Source: G963677185 sp963677185 (GTDB lineage: Bacteria > Bacillota > Syntrophomonadia > Syntrophomonadales > Syntrophomonadaceae). Taken from it: a DNA stretch of 64,000 bases. Made by a program: the position numbers and the translations under genes. A model generated the notes under the pieces. That model ran no database searches. It worked only from the letters and a program-made list of their open reading frames with translations, and was not told where the DNA came from. Below, in pieces: positions 34,625 to 44,600 of the stretch. The stretch's first letter is position 1. Every line of letters begins with the position of its first letter. The stretch lies in assembly GCA_963677185.1 (NCBI GenBank), contig OY781889.1:806001-870000 (forward strand), given 5' to 3'.

Positions 34625-35263
34625 ATGAGCAAGGGCAAGCGTGATTTTGACAAGGAAGCACTAAGCTGGGATGAAACACCGGCTCGCCGCCAGCTGGCAG
34701 CTAATATTGCCGACGGTATTAAAAGAGTAATACAACTCAATCCGGATATGAAAGTCATGGATTTCGGTTGCGGGACCGGGCTGGTCACCCTGGCGCTCGC
34801 TCCCAGCGTAGATTATGTTACCGGGGTGGACAGCTCTGCCGGCATGTTAACAACCCTGGTTTTTAAAAGCCAGCATGCTGGCATTCATAATGTAGACACC
34901 CGGCTGGTCAACGAATATGGCGACCTTGATTTTCCCACCATTTATGACCTGATAGTCAGCGCCATGACCTTTCACCACCTGGTAGACATTAACCGTATTC
35001 TGGTCCAGATGTATGAACATACTGTGCCTGGCGGAATGATCGCCGTTGCTGACCTGGATGAAGATGGGGGCTTGTTTCATGCCCATCCTGATGGCGTCTA
35101 CCACAACGGCTTTGACCGGGACAAACTCAAAGCTCTGTTTATAGATACGGGCTTCGTAGACGTTCAGAGCTGCACCGTGTCAGAGGTGACCAAGCAAGGC
35201 GCCGATGAAGTAATACACAGCTTCACGGTCTTTTTAATAACCGGCAAAAAACCACAGCACTAA
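34625..35263 (+). CDS. Class I SAM-dependent methyltransferase
   Basis: A 212-residue methyltransferase with motif I VMDFGCGTGLVTLALA (about 40-55), acidic loop GVDSSAGML, and a motif IV-like DLIVSAMTFHH. It resembles Methyltransf_25/31 small-molecule or quinone-type enzymes; substrate unknown. ATG follows AAAGGAGGAAGAG. It was originally next to the stalk gene ending at 32221 until the IS inserted between them. Confidence 0.85.
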   Translation: MSKGKRDFDKEALSWDETPARRQLAANIADGIKRVIQLNPDMKVMDFGCGTGLVTLALAPSVDYVTGVDSSAGMLTTLVFKSQHAGIHNVDTRLVNEYGDLDFPTIYDLIVSAMTFHHLVDINRILVQMYEHTVPGGMIAVADLDEDGGLFHAHPDGVYHNGFDRDKLKALFIDTGFVDVQSCTVSEVTKQGADEVIHSFTVFLITGKKPQH

Positions 35264-35283
35264 CATATGCGCACGGCATAATG

Positions 35284-35323
35284 CAGCCTGTTGCCTGGAG
35301 TTTTTTGTTCCTGGCAACAGGCT
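35284..35323. terminator. Bidirectional terminator
   Basis: CAGCCTGTTGCC pairs with GGCAACAGGCTG across a 17-base loop rich in T, between convergent methyltransferase and CoA-transferase genes. Confidence 0.85.
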
Positions 35324-35336
35324 GTTTACGGTCTTT

Positions 35337-36707
35337 TTATATTTCCTGACGCATTCCTTTAATGTTCACATCAGAACTGCTTTGTATCAGGTTGAGGCGC
35401 CTCGCTTCGGCTACCAGCCATTCCCGGAAATCAGGATGGGCAATGCTGACCACTTTTCTAACCCTTTCGCGCATCCCTTCACCTTTCAGATAGACGCAGC
35501 CATATTCCGTTACCAGATACTGCACATCCCACCTTGTGATGCCTACCCATCCGTTAACAACCGGCGATATCTTGGATTGTGATTGCCCTCCTTCATCCGT
35601 ATAGGTAGAGTAGAGAGCCAGAAAAGCCTTTCCACCTTTTGATTGCCACGCTCCCTGGACAAAATCAGCCTGGCCTCCTAATCCGGAATAAGGAACAATG
35701 CCCATTGAATCCGATATACATTGGCCGCTGAGATCACATTCGGTAATCGCATTTATGGCCATGAAATTATCATTTTTAGCTATATTGGACGGATTCGCGC
35801 AGAAGTCAATGCCGTGAACCTCAACTCCTGGATTTCTATGCACGAAGCTGTATAGCTCCTTGCCTCCCAGAATAATGGTGCCCACCATACGGTCTTCCAT
35901 GAAGGTCTTTTTCCGATTGGTAAGCGCTCCTGATTTATAGAGGTCCAGATATGCATCCACGATCATTTCTGTATGGCATCCCAGATCCTTTTTATTTGTG
36001 AGCTGCTGACCTACCGCGTCCGGCAGGCTGCCAATCCCCAACTGCAAACAGGCTCCATCGGGAATATGCTCGGCAATGTAATTGGCTATCGCCAGGTCTT
36101 TTTCGTCAGCCTGAACCCGGGGCGGAGCGATCAGCTCCCAATCAGATTCAGATACAGCTGTTACCTCGGAAATGTGAAAATGGTTAAAACCATTAACAAA
36201 AGGCGCATTGGCATTTACCTCCAGGAACACTTTCATGGGAGTGCCGCGTCTCCATTGCCTGCGGGTCATAGAATAAGTGTGCGAACAGTTCAGGGCGCAG
36301 CTGAAATAGCCATGTTCATCCATTGGAGACGCCGTCATAAATACTGCATTATAATTGCGATCTTCTACACAGGTCCGGGGAATATCAAAAAAGCGTATTG
36401 GTGTCGGGTCAATCACACCCGTTTTAGCGAGCGGCCGCTCGAAAAGGCTGATATAGCCCGCCCGGTAATAAACCTGGGATGCTGATTCCATTTTAGCCAG
36501 ACCGGGAGCATTGAGGTTTAACCCCACCATGAGCTCGCAATCAGGCAGCTCCCCGGCTGCTATTCTTTGGGCCAGAAAATTGCTTATTACGCGCGGGGTG
36601 CCATTAGCCGTAGGAAATGATATACGGTCCCCGTTTTCCACCAGCTTTACGGCTTCCTGCGGTCCCAGCAGTTTCTCCTGATACATTTTGAGCCATTTTT
36701 CTTGCAT
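35337..36707 (-). CDS. Acetyl-CoA hydrolase/4-hydroxybutyrate CoA-transferase family enzyme
   Basis: A 456-residue class I-like CoA transferase. Motifs: GDRISFPTANGTPR near the N-terminus, the Gly-rich CoA loop LQLGIGSLPDAVGQQL, the catalytic-Glu segment HTEMIVDAYLDLY, and FCANPSNIAKNDNFMAINA. It moves CoA between a short acid (acetate, butyrate, 4-hydroxybutyrate or similar) and an acyl-CoA. ATG at 36707 follows AAGGAGAG; an earlier start at 36761 lacks a site. It lies 59 bp downstream of an acyl-CoA dehydrogenase in a likely two-gene operon, suggesting activation of its substrate acid. Confidence 0.9.
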   Translation of the reverse strand: MQEKWLKMYQEKLLGPQEAVKLVENGDRISFPTANGTPRVISNFLAQRIAAGELPDCELMVGLNLNAPGLAKMESASQVYYRAGYISLFERPLAKTGVIDPTPIRFFDIPRTCVEDRNYNAVFMTASPMDEHGYFSCALNCSHTYSMTRRQWRRGTPMKVFLEVNANAPFVNGFNHFHISEVTAVSESDWELIAPPRVQADEKDLAIANYIAEHIPDGACLQLGIGSLPDAVGQQLTNKKDLGCHTEMIVDAYLDLYKSGALTNRKKTFMEDRMVGTIILGGKELYSFVHRNPGVEVHGIDFCANPSNIAKNDNFMAINAITECDLSGQCISDSMGIVPYSGLGGQADFVQGAWQSKGGKAFLALYSTYTDEGGQSQSKISPVVNGWVGITRWDVQYLVTEYGCVYLKGEGMRERVRKVVSIAHPDFREWLVAEARRLNLIQSSSDVNIKGMRQEI

Positions 36708-36766
36708 TTTTATCTCTCCTTGTTTATCAAAAAATTCAAGTATATTAGAAGCATTCGGCAAGACAG

Positions 36767-38014
36767 CTATTCGTAAATTTTTTCCCCCTCAACAAAGGCG
36801 CTGATGCAGTCTATTTCGCTGTTCCGCTTGGTTGAACCCTTCTTAAGCTCCTTCTTTCTCTCCGTATACCATTCATGCTGAGTGATCAGGCTCATTATTT
36901 CGTTGCTGCCTACCCAGATCATGGAAAGCCTCATGTCGCGCACGATTTTTTCAACCGGAAATACGTCCGTATAGCCGATGCCTCCCATAACCTGCATGGA
37001 CAGATTGGCTACATCCCAGCATTGCTCGGTAACGAACTTCTTGCCTTCAGATACCAGCCTCCGGCAAAGAGCCGCATCTGCCCCGCCATCGACGGCTTTC
37101 GCGGTGGCATACATCATCGCCCGAGAGGCATCCAACTTCATGACCGCTTCGGCAACTTTGAAGCTTACTCCCTGGAAATGATTGATCGTCTTTCCAAAAG
37201 CCTTGCGCCGGGTTGAATAATCAGTGGCGATTTCCAGGGCTGGCCGTACAGCCCCTATAGTCATGGCGGCGGTTCCAAATCTCTCCGGCACCATCATCAT
37301 GTTAAAGATAGGAAAAGCCCCATGCAATTCACCTATTATGTTTTCTCTAGGCACCCTTACATTTTGAAAAACCACGCGGGCAGTCCCTCCGCCGCGGCAG
37401 CCCATCAGGCCGTACAGGTATTCGGTTTTTACTCCCATTTCGCGTTCAACCATGAAACAGGTCATCGAATCAGTCGGACCGCCTTCCGGATTGGACTTGG
37501 CATAAACCAGGAAGTAGTCCGCACCTTCCCCGCCAACAATAAACCGCTTTTGCCCGTTTAAAATGAAGTCATCTCCATCCTGTTTGGCAATCGTAGTTGA
37601 GCCAAAGAAATCCGATCCGCCCCGGGGTTCGGTCAGGCATTCGGCTGCAAATTTATCAGCCCGGCAAATAGCCGGCAGAAATTTCTTTTTTTGTTCTTCA
37701 GTTCCATACTTCACGATGGCTTCTGTAACCACATCCCCGGTCACTCCGTAAGTGCATCCGAATATATAGCCATTGACACATATTTCCTCCAGTCCAATAA
37801 TGTCATCTTCCCATTGAAGACCCCTTCCGCCATATTCAACCGGCACCCTAAGTCCGATTAGATTGCGGCGGCCGGCTTCGCGCAGGAATTCTTTGGGATA
37901 CTTAATTTTGTCGGCATCCATATCAAGAATATACTGGCGATCGATCGAACGGGCAAAATCCCGCATTTCATCACGCAGGGCTTTTTGCGCTGGAGACATC
38001 GTAAAATCAAACAT
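36767..38014 (-). CDS. Acyl-CoA dehydrogenase (catalytic Glu in IVD/LCAD-like position)
   Basis: A 415-residue FAD enzyme with the three-part family fold: helical N-domain, beta domain with CLTEPRGGSDFFG, helical C-domain with STRRKAFGKTINHFQ. The usual catalytic Glu of the YEGT motif is absent (MIWVGSNEI has Val), but MMMVPERFGTAA has a Glu-Arg where isovaleryl/long-chain enzymes place theirs. Activity is therefore likely, perhaps on branched or longer acyl-CoA. The C-terminal 25 residues extend past the usual end. ATG 38014 follows AAAGGA. It precedes the CoA-transferase gene. Confidence 0.9.
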   Translation of the reverse strand: MFDFTMSPAQKALRDEMRDFARSIDRQYILDMDADKIKYPKEFLREAGRRNLIGLRVPVEYGGRGLQWEDDIIGLEEICVNGYIFGCTYGVTGDVVTEAIVKYGTEEQKKKFLPAICRADKFAAECLTEPRGGSDFFGSTTIAKQDGDDFILNGQKRFIVGGEGADYFLVYAKSNPEGGPTDSMTCFMVEREMGVKTEYLYGLMGCRGGGTARVVFQNVRVPRENIIGELHGAFPIFNMMMVPERFGTAAMTIGAVRPALEIATDYSTRRKAFGKTINHFQGVSFKVAEAVMKLDASRAMMYATAKAVDGGADAALCRRLVSEGKKFVTEQCWDVANLSMQVMGGIGYTDVFPVEKIVRDMRLSMIWVGSNEIMSLITQHEWYTERKKELKKGSTKRNSEIDCISAFVEGEKIYE

Positions 38015-38201
38015 TTCAACCATTCCTTTCTTCACCTTCATATTACATCGTAATAAATCTACCACGTTTGTAATTGAATTGTAAATATTTTTGTTTTCCT
38101 CCTTTGCCGATCAGGCCTGGCCAACATGTTTATAGGCGGGCAGCGCCTTCCAGTGCCCTATTCCAGCTTGCGATTCTAATTATATGCGTGGCAGCGATAC
38201 C

Positions 38202-38211
38202 ACACATGTGT
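38202..38211. promoter_or_regulatory. ACACATGTGT palindrome between divergent genes
   Basis: A 10-bp perfect dyad in the 265-bp space between the leftward dehydrogenase and the rightward XRE gene. A candidate operator for the XRE regulator. Confidence 0.4.
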
Positions 38212-38279
38212 TACAATTAGGTTAAATCAATTTCTTTTTCCAATTAAACGGCAATTTAGCTCAAGGCAGGCAATTACTA

Positions 38280-38636
38280 ATGAAGCTACAAGGGCTTGGC
38301 ATGCGCATCCAGCAGGCGCGCGAAGACAAAAAAATGAGCCAGGAACAGCTGGCTAACGCAATCGGCTGTTCGCAATCGGCTTTGTCCAACTACGAGAAGG
38401 GTAAAAGGCGGCTATACCTGTCCCAATTGGAAAAGCTGGCTGAAGTGCTGGACAAGCCCTTCGAATACTTTCTAGACAACGCCGAAGCAGCAACTATCCC
38501 GCCAGCCCACCCGGCCCGGACCAGTCCGGTGTTGAGAGTCATTACCGGTATTCATGAACTTGATACAAATGAATTACTTGAATTGGAGCAATATATCGGC
38601 TATCTAAAGTGGAAGAGGCGCGGGGAGGGTATCTAA
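38280..38636 (+). CDS. XRE-family transcriptional regulator
   Basis: A 118-residue repressor-type protein. The HTH covers about 8-62 (MRIQQAREDKKMSQEQLANA; then CSQSALSNYEKGKRRL). The C-terminal 50 residues are a short linker and helix (LELEQYIGYLKWKRR) that probably dimerises. Its stop codon directly abuts the ATG of the acyl-CoA dehydrogenase, so the pair is co-translated. It likely senses acyl-CoA status or controls the two divergent fatty-acid units. Confidence 0.88.
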   Translation: MKLQGLGMRIQQAREDKKMSQEQLANAIGCSQSALSNYEKGKRRLYLSQLEKLAEVLDKPFEYFLDNAEAATIPPAHPARTSPVLRVITGIHELDTNELLELEQYIGYLKWKRRGEGI

Positions 38637-39782
38637 ATGGATTTTTCAATAACCCCTAAACAACAGAGCCTGGTAAACGAGGTCCGCGAACTGGCAGAAA
38701 ATGAAATCAAGCCTTATGCGAAATCTCACGATTTTACACTAAATGACAGTTTTGACCGGCATTTGGTAGGCCTCCTCGGGAAACACAACCTGGTTTGCCC
38801 GACCATTCCTGTCGAATATGGCGGCCTGGGACTGGACATGTTTACAACCGCCCTGGTAATGGAGGAAATTGCTGCCGCCTGCCCGGGATTAGCCGCCGTT
38901 GTTGATGCCAATATTCATGCTGCGGTTCCCTTGATTCTAGGCGGGAATCCCGAACAAAAAGAACGGTTTTTAACCCCGCTCGCCGGTCCGGACGCCGGTC
39001 TGGCAGCTTTTGCACTGACTGAACCTTCCGGGGGCTCGGATATCGAGAGCATGCATACACTTGCTGTTAAGAGCAGCGGTTCATATATAGTGAACGGGCT
39101 TAAAGACTACGTAATTAATGCACTTGATGCTCAATTTCTCTGTGTTTTTACTGCCACTGATATCCAGCAGAAAAAACCATCGCAACGTTGTTTTATAATT
39201 CCTCCTCAAACCCCGGGACTGCGTATCGGCCCGGTCTGTCAGATGGCGGTTCTTGATTACGCCCGCATAGGCAGCATTACCTTTGAGAACGCACCGGTTG
39301 AGACCAGCCAGGTTATCAAGGAAGATGAAGCCTACAGCGGCTATTTGCTTCTTCAGCAAACCTTCGACATCGGACGGGTTTTGGTTGGAGCAACTGCCGT
39401 CGGTTTCGCCCGGGCCGCTTATGAACTCGCCAGCGAGTTTGCCAGCAGCAGGACTCAGTTTGGAACGGCGATAAAAAATCACCAGGCCGTTTCCCACAAC
39501 CTGGTTGAAATGTACCGGCTGATCGAAACCGCCCGGCTGATGACCTGGAAGGCCTGCTGGCTGATCGACCAATTAGATGATTACACGGTGGCTTCAGCTC
39601 TCGCCAAGATTTCGGGCAGTATGGCGGCTCAACAGGTGACTTCCATGGCCGCGGATATTCTTGGAGCCCGGGCATTTGAAAAGGGCTCCATGATTGAAGA
39701 GCTTATACGCAGCGCCCATGTACTTTCTGTTCTGGAAGGATCGAATAATATTCAGCGCAATACCGTGGCCGCTTTTCTTTAA
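38637..39782 (+). CDS. Acyl-CoA dehydrogenase (short/medium-chain type)
   Basis: A 381-residue FAD enzyme with canonical motifs: VEYGGLGLD, ALTEPSGGSDIESMH (FAD/substrate loop), SSRTQFGTAIKNHQAV and the catalytic-Glu motif VLEGSNNIQRNTVA. It oxidises acyl-CoA to trans-2-enoyl-CoA, passing electrons to an electron-transfer flavoprotein. No etf genes are in the window. ATG directly follows the XRE stop codon with GGGGAGGG at the end of the XRE frame as ribosome site. Confidence 0.93.
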   Translation: MDFSITPKQQSLVNEVRELAENEIKPYAKSHDFTLNDSFDRHLVGLLGKHNLVCPTIPVEYGGLGLDMFTTALVMEEIAAACPGLAAVVDANIHAAVPLILGGNPEQKERFLTPLAGPDAGLAAFALTEPSGGSDIESMHTLAVKSSGSYIVNGLKDYVINALDAQFLCVFTATDIQQKKPSQRCFIIPPQTPGLRIGPVCQMAVLDYARIGSITFENAPVETSQVIKEDEAYSGYLLLQQTFDIGRVLVGATAVGFARAAYELASEFASSRTQFGTAIKNHQAVSHNLVEMYRLIETARLMTWKACWLIDQLDDYTVASALAKISGSMAAQQVTSMAADILGARAFEKGSMIEELIRSAHVLSVLEGSNNIQRNTVAAFL

Positions 39783-40010
39783 GCAGACGGCGCTCAAGAC
39801 TGTACTTAAATAAGGCGGCACCACCATACAACCAAAACCAGTCATAATCTCATTTCGTTTCCTGCGGGATGTTCCCCGCACATTCACAAAATGTTAAAAT
39901 GGTATTTACCAACTGGGTCAGAAGCGATCTTTCTCTAGCCAGTATTAGTATCCCTGCGGATTTCACCGCTTGATTGATGGTGGTTTGAAAATAACAGCTT
40001 AAGGCAGGGC

Positions 40011-40913
40011 TTGATTATGAAAGAAATCGACCGCAAACCGTCTTTGATGGCGGAGAACAACCCGGACAACAAAAATCTCAAAAACAGCATCATCCGCTTT
40101 TGCACTGAACACGGTGCCGATATTATCGGATTTGCCCCGGCCAGCCGCTGGGACGAGACTGGAGAAGTGCCGCCTGACTTTCGCCCCCGGACATTATTTC
40201 CTCCGACGCAGACCGTAATAGTGCTGGGAATCGGCATGCCCTTGCCCATCGTCGAAACAACACCTTCCATCATGCACAAGGAATTGTACGATACCTGCAA
40301 CCAGGAACTGGATAGCCTGGCTTTCCAGCTGGTTCGTTTCTTAAACCGCCAGGGCTGGGCCTCCTCCTATTTTTCCCGCGACGGATATGGAAGCCTGAAG
40401 CTGCTAAAGAAACGCATGGCTGCCGCTTTCGGTCATGTGATGGCCGCCCGTTACGCCGGACTCGGAACCATAGGAATGAGCAACAACCTTCTAACCCCGG
40501 AATTCGGCTCCCGGGTTCGATTCATATCCGTATTTACCTCGGCCATAGTCGAGGGTTCACCGCCGCTGGACAAAGACCTTTGCATCAAATGCTTGGGCTG
40601 TGTCAAATGCTGCCCCAAAAAGGCTCTAACTGAACACGGCAAACAGATTCCTGCCGAATTCAACAAGCTGGCATGTGCAGAAATGGCCCAGGAACTGAGT
40701 CGCCGCCGCTGCTATCCCTGCGGCATCTGCACCAAGGTTTGCCCTGTCGGCAGGGATCGGAATCTGTATAAACAAAAGGGCATCCTGAAAAAGTATCTCA
40801 AGGAAAGCGAAGCACTGGCGGCAGATCCCGATGATCCGGAATATCGTTCCTGGACACATGTCCGTAAATATGGCGCCTGGCAACCAGGCGAACAGGAAGG
40901 GGAGAAAGAGTGA
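40011..40913 (+). CDS. QueG-like two-[4Fe-4S] protein
   Basis: About 300 residues. An N-terminal half related to epoxyqueuosine reductase-like proteins (GADIIGFAPASRWDET; AARYAGLGTIGMSNNLLTPE) precedes two 4Fe-4S clusters (CIKCLGCVKCCPKKAL; CYPCGICTKVCPVGRD). The HEAT-repeat tail of true QueG is missing, so epoxyqueuosine reduction is unproven; a corrinoid-linked or general reductase is possible. TTG 40011 or ATG 40017 both lie after TAAGG. Its end overlaps the next gene's start by 4 bp, indicating tight coupling. Confidence 0.8.
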   Translation: MIMKEIDRKPSLMAENNPDNKNLKNSIIRFCTEHGADIIGFAPASRWDETGEVPPDFRPRTLFPPTQTVIVLGIGMPLPIVETTPSIMHKELYDTCNQELDSLAFQLVRFLNRQGWASSYFSRDGYGSLKLLKKRMAAAFGHVMAARYAGLGTIGMSNNLLTPEFGSRVRFISVFTSAIVEGSPPLDKDLCIKCLGCVKCCPKKALTEHGKQIPAEFNKLACAEMAQELSRRRCYPCGICTKVCPVGRDRNLYKQKGILKKYLKESEALAADPDDPEYRSWTHVRKYGAWQPGEQEGEKE

Positions 40914-41650
40914 TTATGAGCCAATTTGATCAGTTCTGCAGCGATATGCAGCAGTTAACCGAAAAAAACCTTGAAATGCCTGAATTCATTAACCAGGGCC
41001 GGGCATTGCTGGCCCAGCTGGTATCCAATACCGGCTGGCTGAACCAGACCCTTGCTAACCTGGTGCTGGATGAATCTTTCCTGCAAGCCCAATACCAGTC
41101 GGGCGATCCCAACGATACAGTACTATTTCGCAGTCCCAGCCGGGCCTTTTCGGTGCGTTGCTTCATCTGGCTGCCTAACTGGCGCTACCCCATTCATGAT
41201 CATGGTTCCTGGGGCATTATCGGCGCTTATTCCAATCAGATCCAGGAGAGAAAATACCGTCGGCTTGATAATGGAAGCCAGGAGGGTTATGCAGAGGTTG
41301 AACTGGACCGCGAAGCGGTTTTGGAACCCGGCCAAACCAGCTATGTTCTGCCTCTAAACGACGGACTTCACCAGATGGAAGCCGTAAACGGCAAAACCGC
41401 ATTAACTGTTCATGTGTATGGCAACCCGGTGCGTAAAGGCTATTTCCAGCAGTATGATCCCCACCACAAGGCTGTGCACAGGATCTATCCCCCACAGTTG
41501 CAGAAACAGGCCTTGGTCATAAGCGCTCTTAGTCATATTCCGGAAAGCTGGGCGGAAGATGTGCTCCGTGATGCTGCTCATACGTTAGCTTCAGAATATA
41601 TGGCCAATGAAGCCCGGCAGGCGCTGGACAAACTGGCCCGCAGAGAATAG
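40910..41650 (+). CDS. Cysteine-dioxygenase-like cupin
   Basis: A 246-residue cupin. The Fe-binding motif PIHDHGSWGIIGAYSNQI (two His of the facial triad) and a later H in ALTVHVYGNPV fit the cysteine dioxygenase/PCO superfamily. It would oxidise a thiol with O2, odd for a strict anaerobe, or bind another thiol ligand. GTG 40910 or ATG 40916; overlap with the Fe-S gene shows translational coupling. A helical tail about 205-246 is extra to the cupin core. Confidence 0.85.
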   Translation: MIMSQFDQFCSDMQQLTEKNLEMPEFINQGRALLAQLVSNTGWLNQTLANLVLDESFLQAQYQSGDPNDTVLFRSPSRAFSVRCFIWLPNWRYPIHDHGSWGIIGAYSNQIQERKYRRLDNGSQEGYAEVELDREAVLEPGQTSYVLPLNDGLHQMEAVNGKTALTVHVYGNPVRKGYFQQYDPHHKAVHRIYPPQLQKQALVISALSHIPESWAEDVLRDAAHTLASEYMANEARQALDKLARRE

Positions 41651-41659
41651 GGGTTTCGA

Positions 41660-44600
41660 TCAGGTTAAATCCTTCAGCCATTCCGGATGGGCCTGCTCCA
41701 GCTGCCGCAGCTTGCCATATGCTCCCCAGGCTTCATACGCATGCCAGGCTTCCCGTAAGTACAGCCTGGCAATTCCATCTCTGCCGACCGAATGGTAGTG
41801 ACTTGCAGCCAGTTCGGAAGCCAGGGCAAAGTGGTGATCTATGCCCTGAGCCCCTGCAGCCTTTATTGCCCTGTCGAAAGCGGCTTCGGCCTTCTGGCTG
41901 TCTCCATCAAGTCTGGCAGTCTCGGCTTCAACCAGGTCGCATAAATGCTGAAAATTAGCTGGACACTCCAGAGCTTGCTTTTCCAGGCTGTCCAGTATTT
42001 TCCTAATATCCTTGCGATAGCTCTTGCGTTGCGAGGCAGATGCACTGGCACATGCCCGGGACAGAATCAGGGCGCTATACAGGTCAAACTCGGTGCCAAC
42101 CAGAAATTCCCTGGTGCTTTCCCGCTCACCGGCAATCTTCTCGTAACAGGCGAGGGCTTCTTGCCATTCACCAATCATATAATTCCAGATCATTCGGCAA
42201 AAGAGAGCTATCCATTTCCCCCGATGGCAGCCTTCCCAGGCTATTGGCCGGGTATCATCCTTGCCAAAGCCAGTTGCTTCCGTGCAGCCCTGTAGAAGCT
42301 CGAAGAGCTCCCGGTACATCCCGGCGTTGCTCATCTCCATATCCCGCTGGTTGCTGCGAAAGAAACCCATCGCTTCCCAGCACTTTTCTCTTAACAATGC
42401 CAGCCTGCATCCGGATATCCAGGAGTTTTCAATATCGAATATATAAGCCTCGCCAGGTATAAGAAGCTCACCGGCCTCCTTCGCCAGGTTTATACACTTA
42501 TCCAAATAAACCACGCCTTCTAAGGCTGATCCGCTCCAATGGTGCATCAATGCGCCCATCATAAACGCCACTATGTAATTGACCATTTCATTGCCGTATT
42601 TTTCAGCATGCATTACAGCTGCTTGCTTGCATTTCCTGGCGTTCGGCAGATCATACAAGACATTTTCACATATATAGGCGCTGCAGGCATAGCCAATGCC
42701 GGCGAAGCGGTTATTTCCATCTTTCAAAGCCATATTGGCCATCTTCATGGTCAGCATGGCGTAGAGGCCTGGATTGGCCTGGTATGCGCATTTGCCGGCC
42801 AGCACCATGTTTTCTGCAAGCTTGAGCTGGAGAGGATCATCATGCATTTCAAACTCTTCGCTTTTTAGCCTCTCCACCAGCCGTTCTGCTTTCTGATTGC
42901 GCAGGCGCCACCGTATGAGCGTGCTTTCCTTAACAAAATCCGCCTTTGGCGGATGCAGCTTCAGCTTCATTCCCAGACTCCCAAGCACCTTTAAACCAAT
43001 ATCAATTGCCTCCTGATTATGCCCCGATCCAGACAGCAGGATCATCTTCTGGCTCAATATATCAGCCTTCTCAACTTCACCCCGGGCCCGCTCCAGCAAT
43101 GAAATAAAAAGGTCTTCGGCTTTTTCCGCGTGGCCACACAGATAAGCGCTCTGTGCTCCGGCAAGATACAGCTGGTAAGCCAACTTATAGTGCTCATCCC
43201 AGCAATTGTCAGGCAAAAGCTCCATGCCCACGCTTGTATAATGAAGGGAAGAATCATGGGCGCCGTATTCCAGCGACTGCTGCCCGGCTAGCAGGTTTCC
43301 TCTGGCTAATTCCAACCGCTCCAGCGCATCATCGACCAGTCCCCGGCCCCGGTTCATATGATCAACAATAATTGGCATCTGAATCCCCTGAATATTGTCC
43401 GCTGCCATTAGCATGAGAGTCCGGCCAATCTTCAAATGCAGGGCTGGCTTCTGCTCCTCGCTGACCAGCATGTACGCCGCTTGGTGAATGCGGTCATGCA
43501 CAAACTCGCAGCTGCTTTGATCATGCCCCCCACTGCCCCCTAATTCGATCTTTCCGTCCGCCCCGGAATCTGCTTCGATTATCAGTCCCTCACGGATGGC
43601 GGGATCAATTATGCGCCGTGTTTCATCCAGGCTTTTCCCACTTATCCGGGCCAGCAAAGGAAGCTCAAAACAGCTCCCGATGCAGGCTGCCAGGTTAAGA
43701 AAAGCGTTGCATTCAGGAGGCAAGGCAAACAGGCGTCTGAAAACAATGCTGCCATCAATTTCATCACCGGGCAGCGCTTTTATGGCCTCCCGGTCCCATT
43801 CCCAGGCTCCCCGTTCAGAGCTGAAGTGCATGGCCTGATCATGAGCGGCCTGCTGCAGCATCTGCCCCAGGAAAAAGGGATTGCCGGCGCTCTTGGAATA
43901 AAGAAGATCCGTTAACGGTTGGACTCTTTTTTCTGATGCAGCCAGGGCATCGGCAACAAAGCGCCAGCTGTCCTCGTGATTAAGCCCGTGCAGTTCTATT
44001 TTCGTTACCGGCCGCTTCATGGAGCCGTCAGGCGGCAGCAGCTCTTGCAAATGTGAATTAACGGCGCCCTCGCGTTCATTATAAGCACCAATGATCAAAA
44101 GGTGGCTGATCTGCTCATCTTCGCAAATGCTGCGGAGCAAGTGCAGAGAGGCCGGCTCCGCCCAATGAATGTCATCAATAAAAACAACCGCTGGATGTTC
44201 TTTTCCGGAAATGGCTTTTAGCAGCTGGCGAATGGCATACAGAAAGCGTCGCCCGGTTTCCTGGGGCCCCAGCTTCTCTATTGAAGACCGGGGGCCAGTC
44301 AGAAGTTCGGCTTCCGGAACCGGTCCAGCAACTACTGAAGCCAGTGAACCCAGGGCCGTTGATATGCTTTCCTTCCAGTACTCAGCCATTGTTGGAGCTG
44401 CGGATGATAGCCTCTTCATCAAACGGCTTAACGCCCTGGCAAGCGGTAAATAGGGTGCGTTGTGCTCCAGGGAATCATACTTGCCGCTGATAAAACAGCC
44501 ACGGCTTTCCGCCATTCTCTTCAGGCTTTCTGTTACCAGCACGGTCTTTCCTGTCCCTGACGGACCGCTGACCAATATCATCTGATTCTTGCCGTTATCA

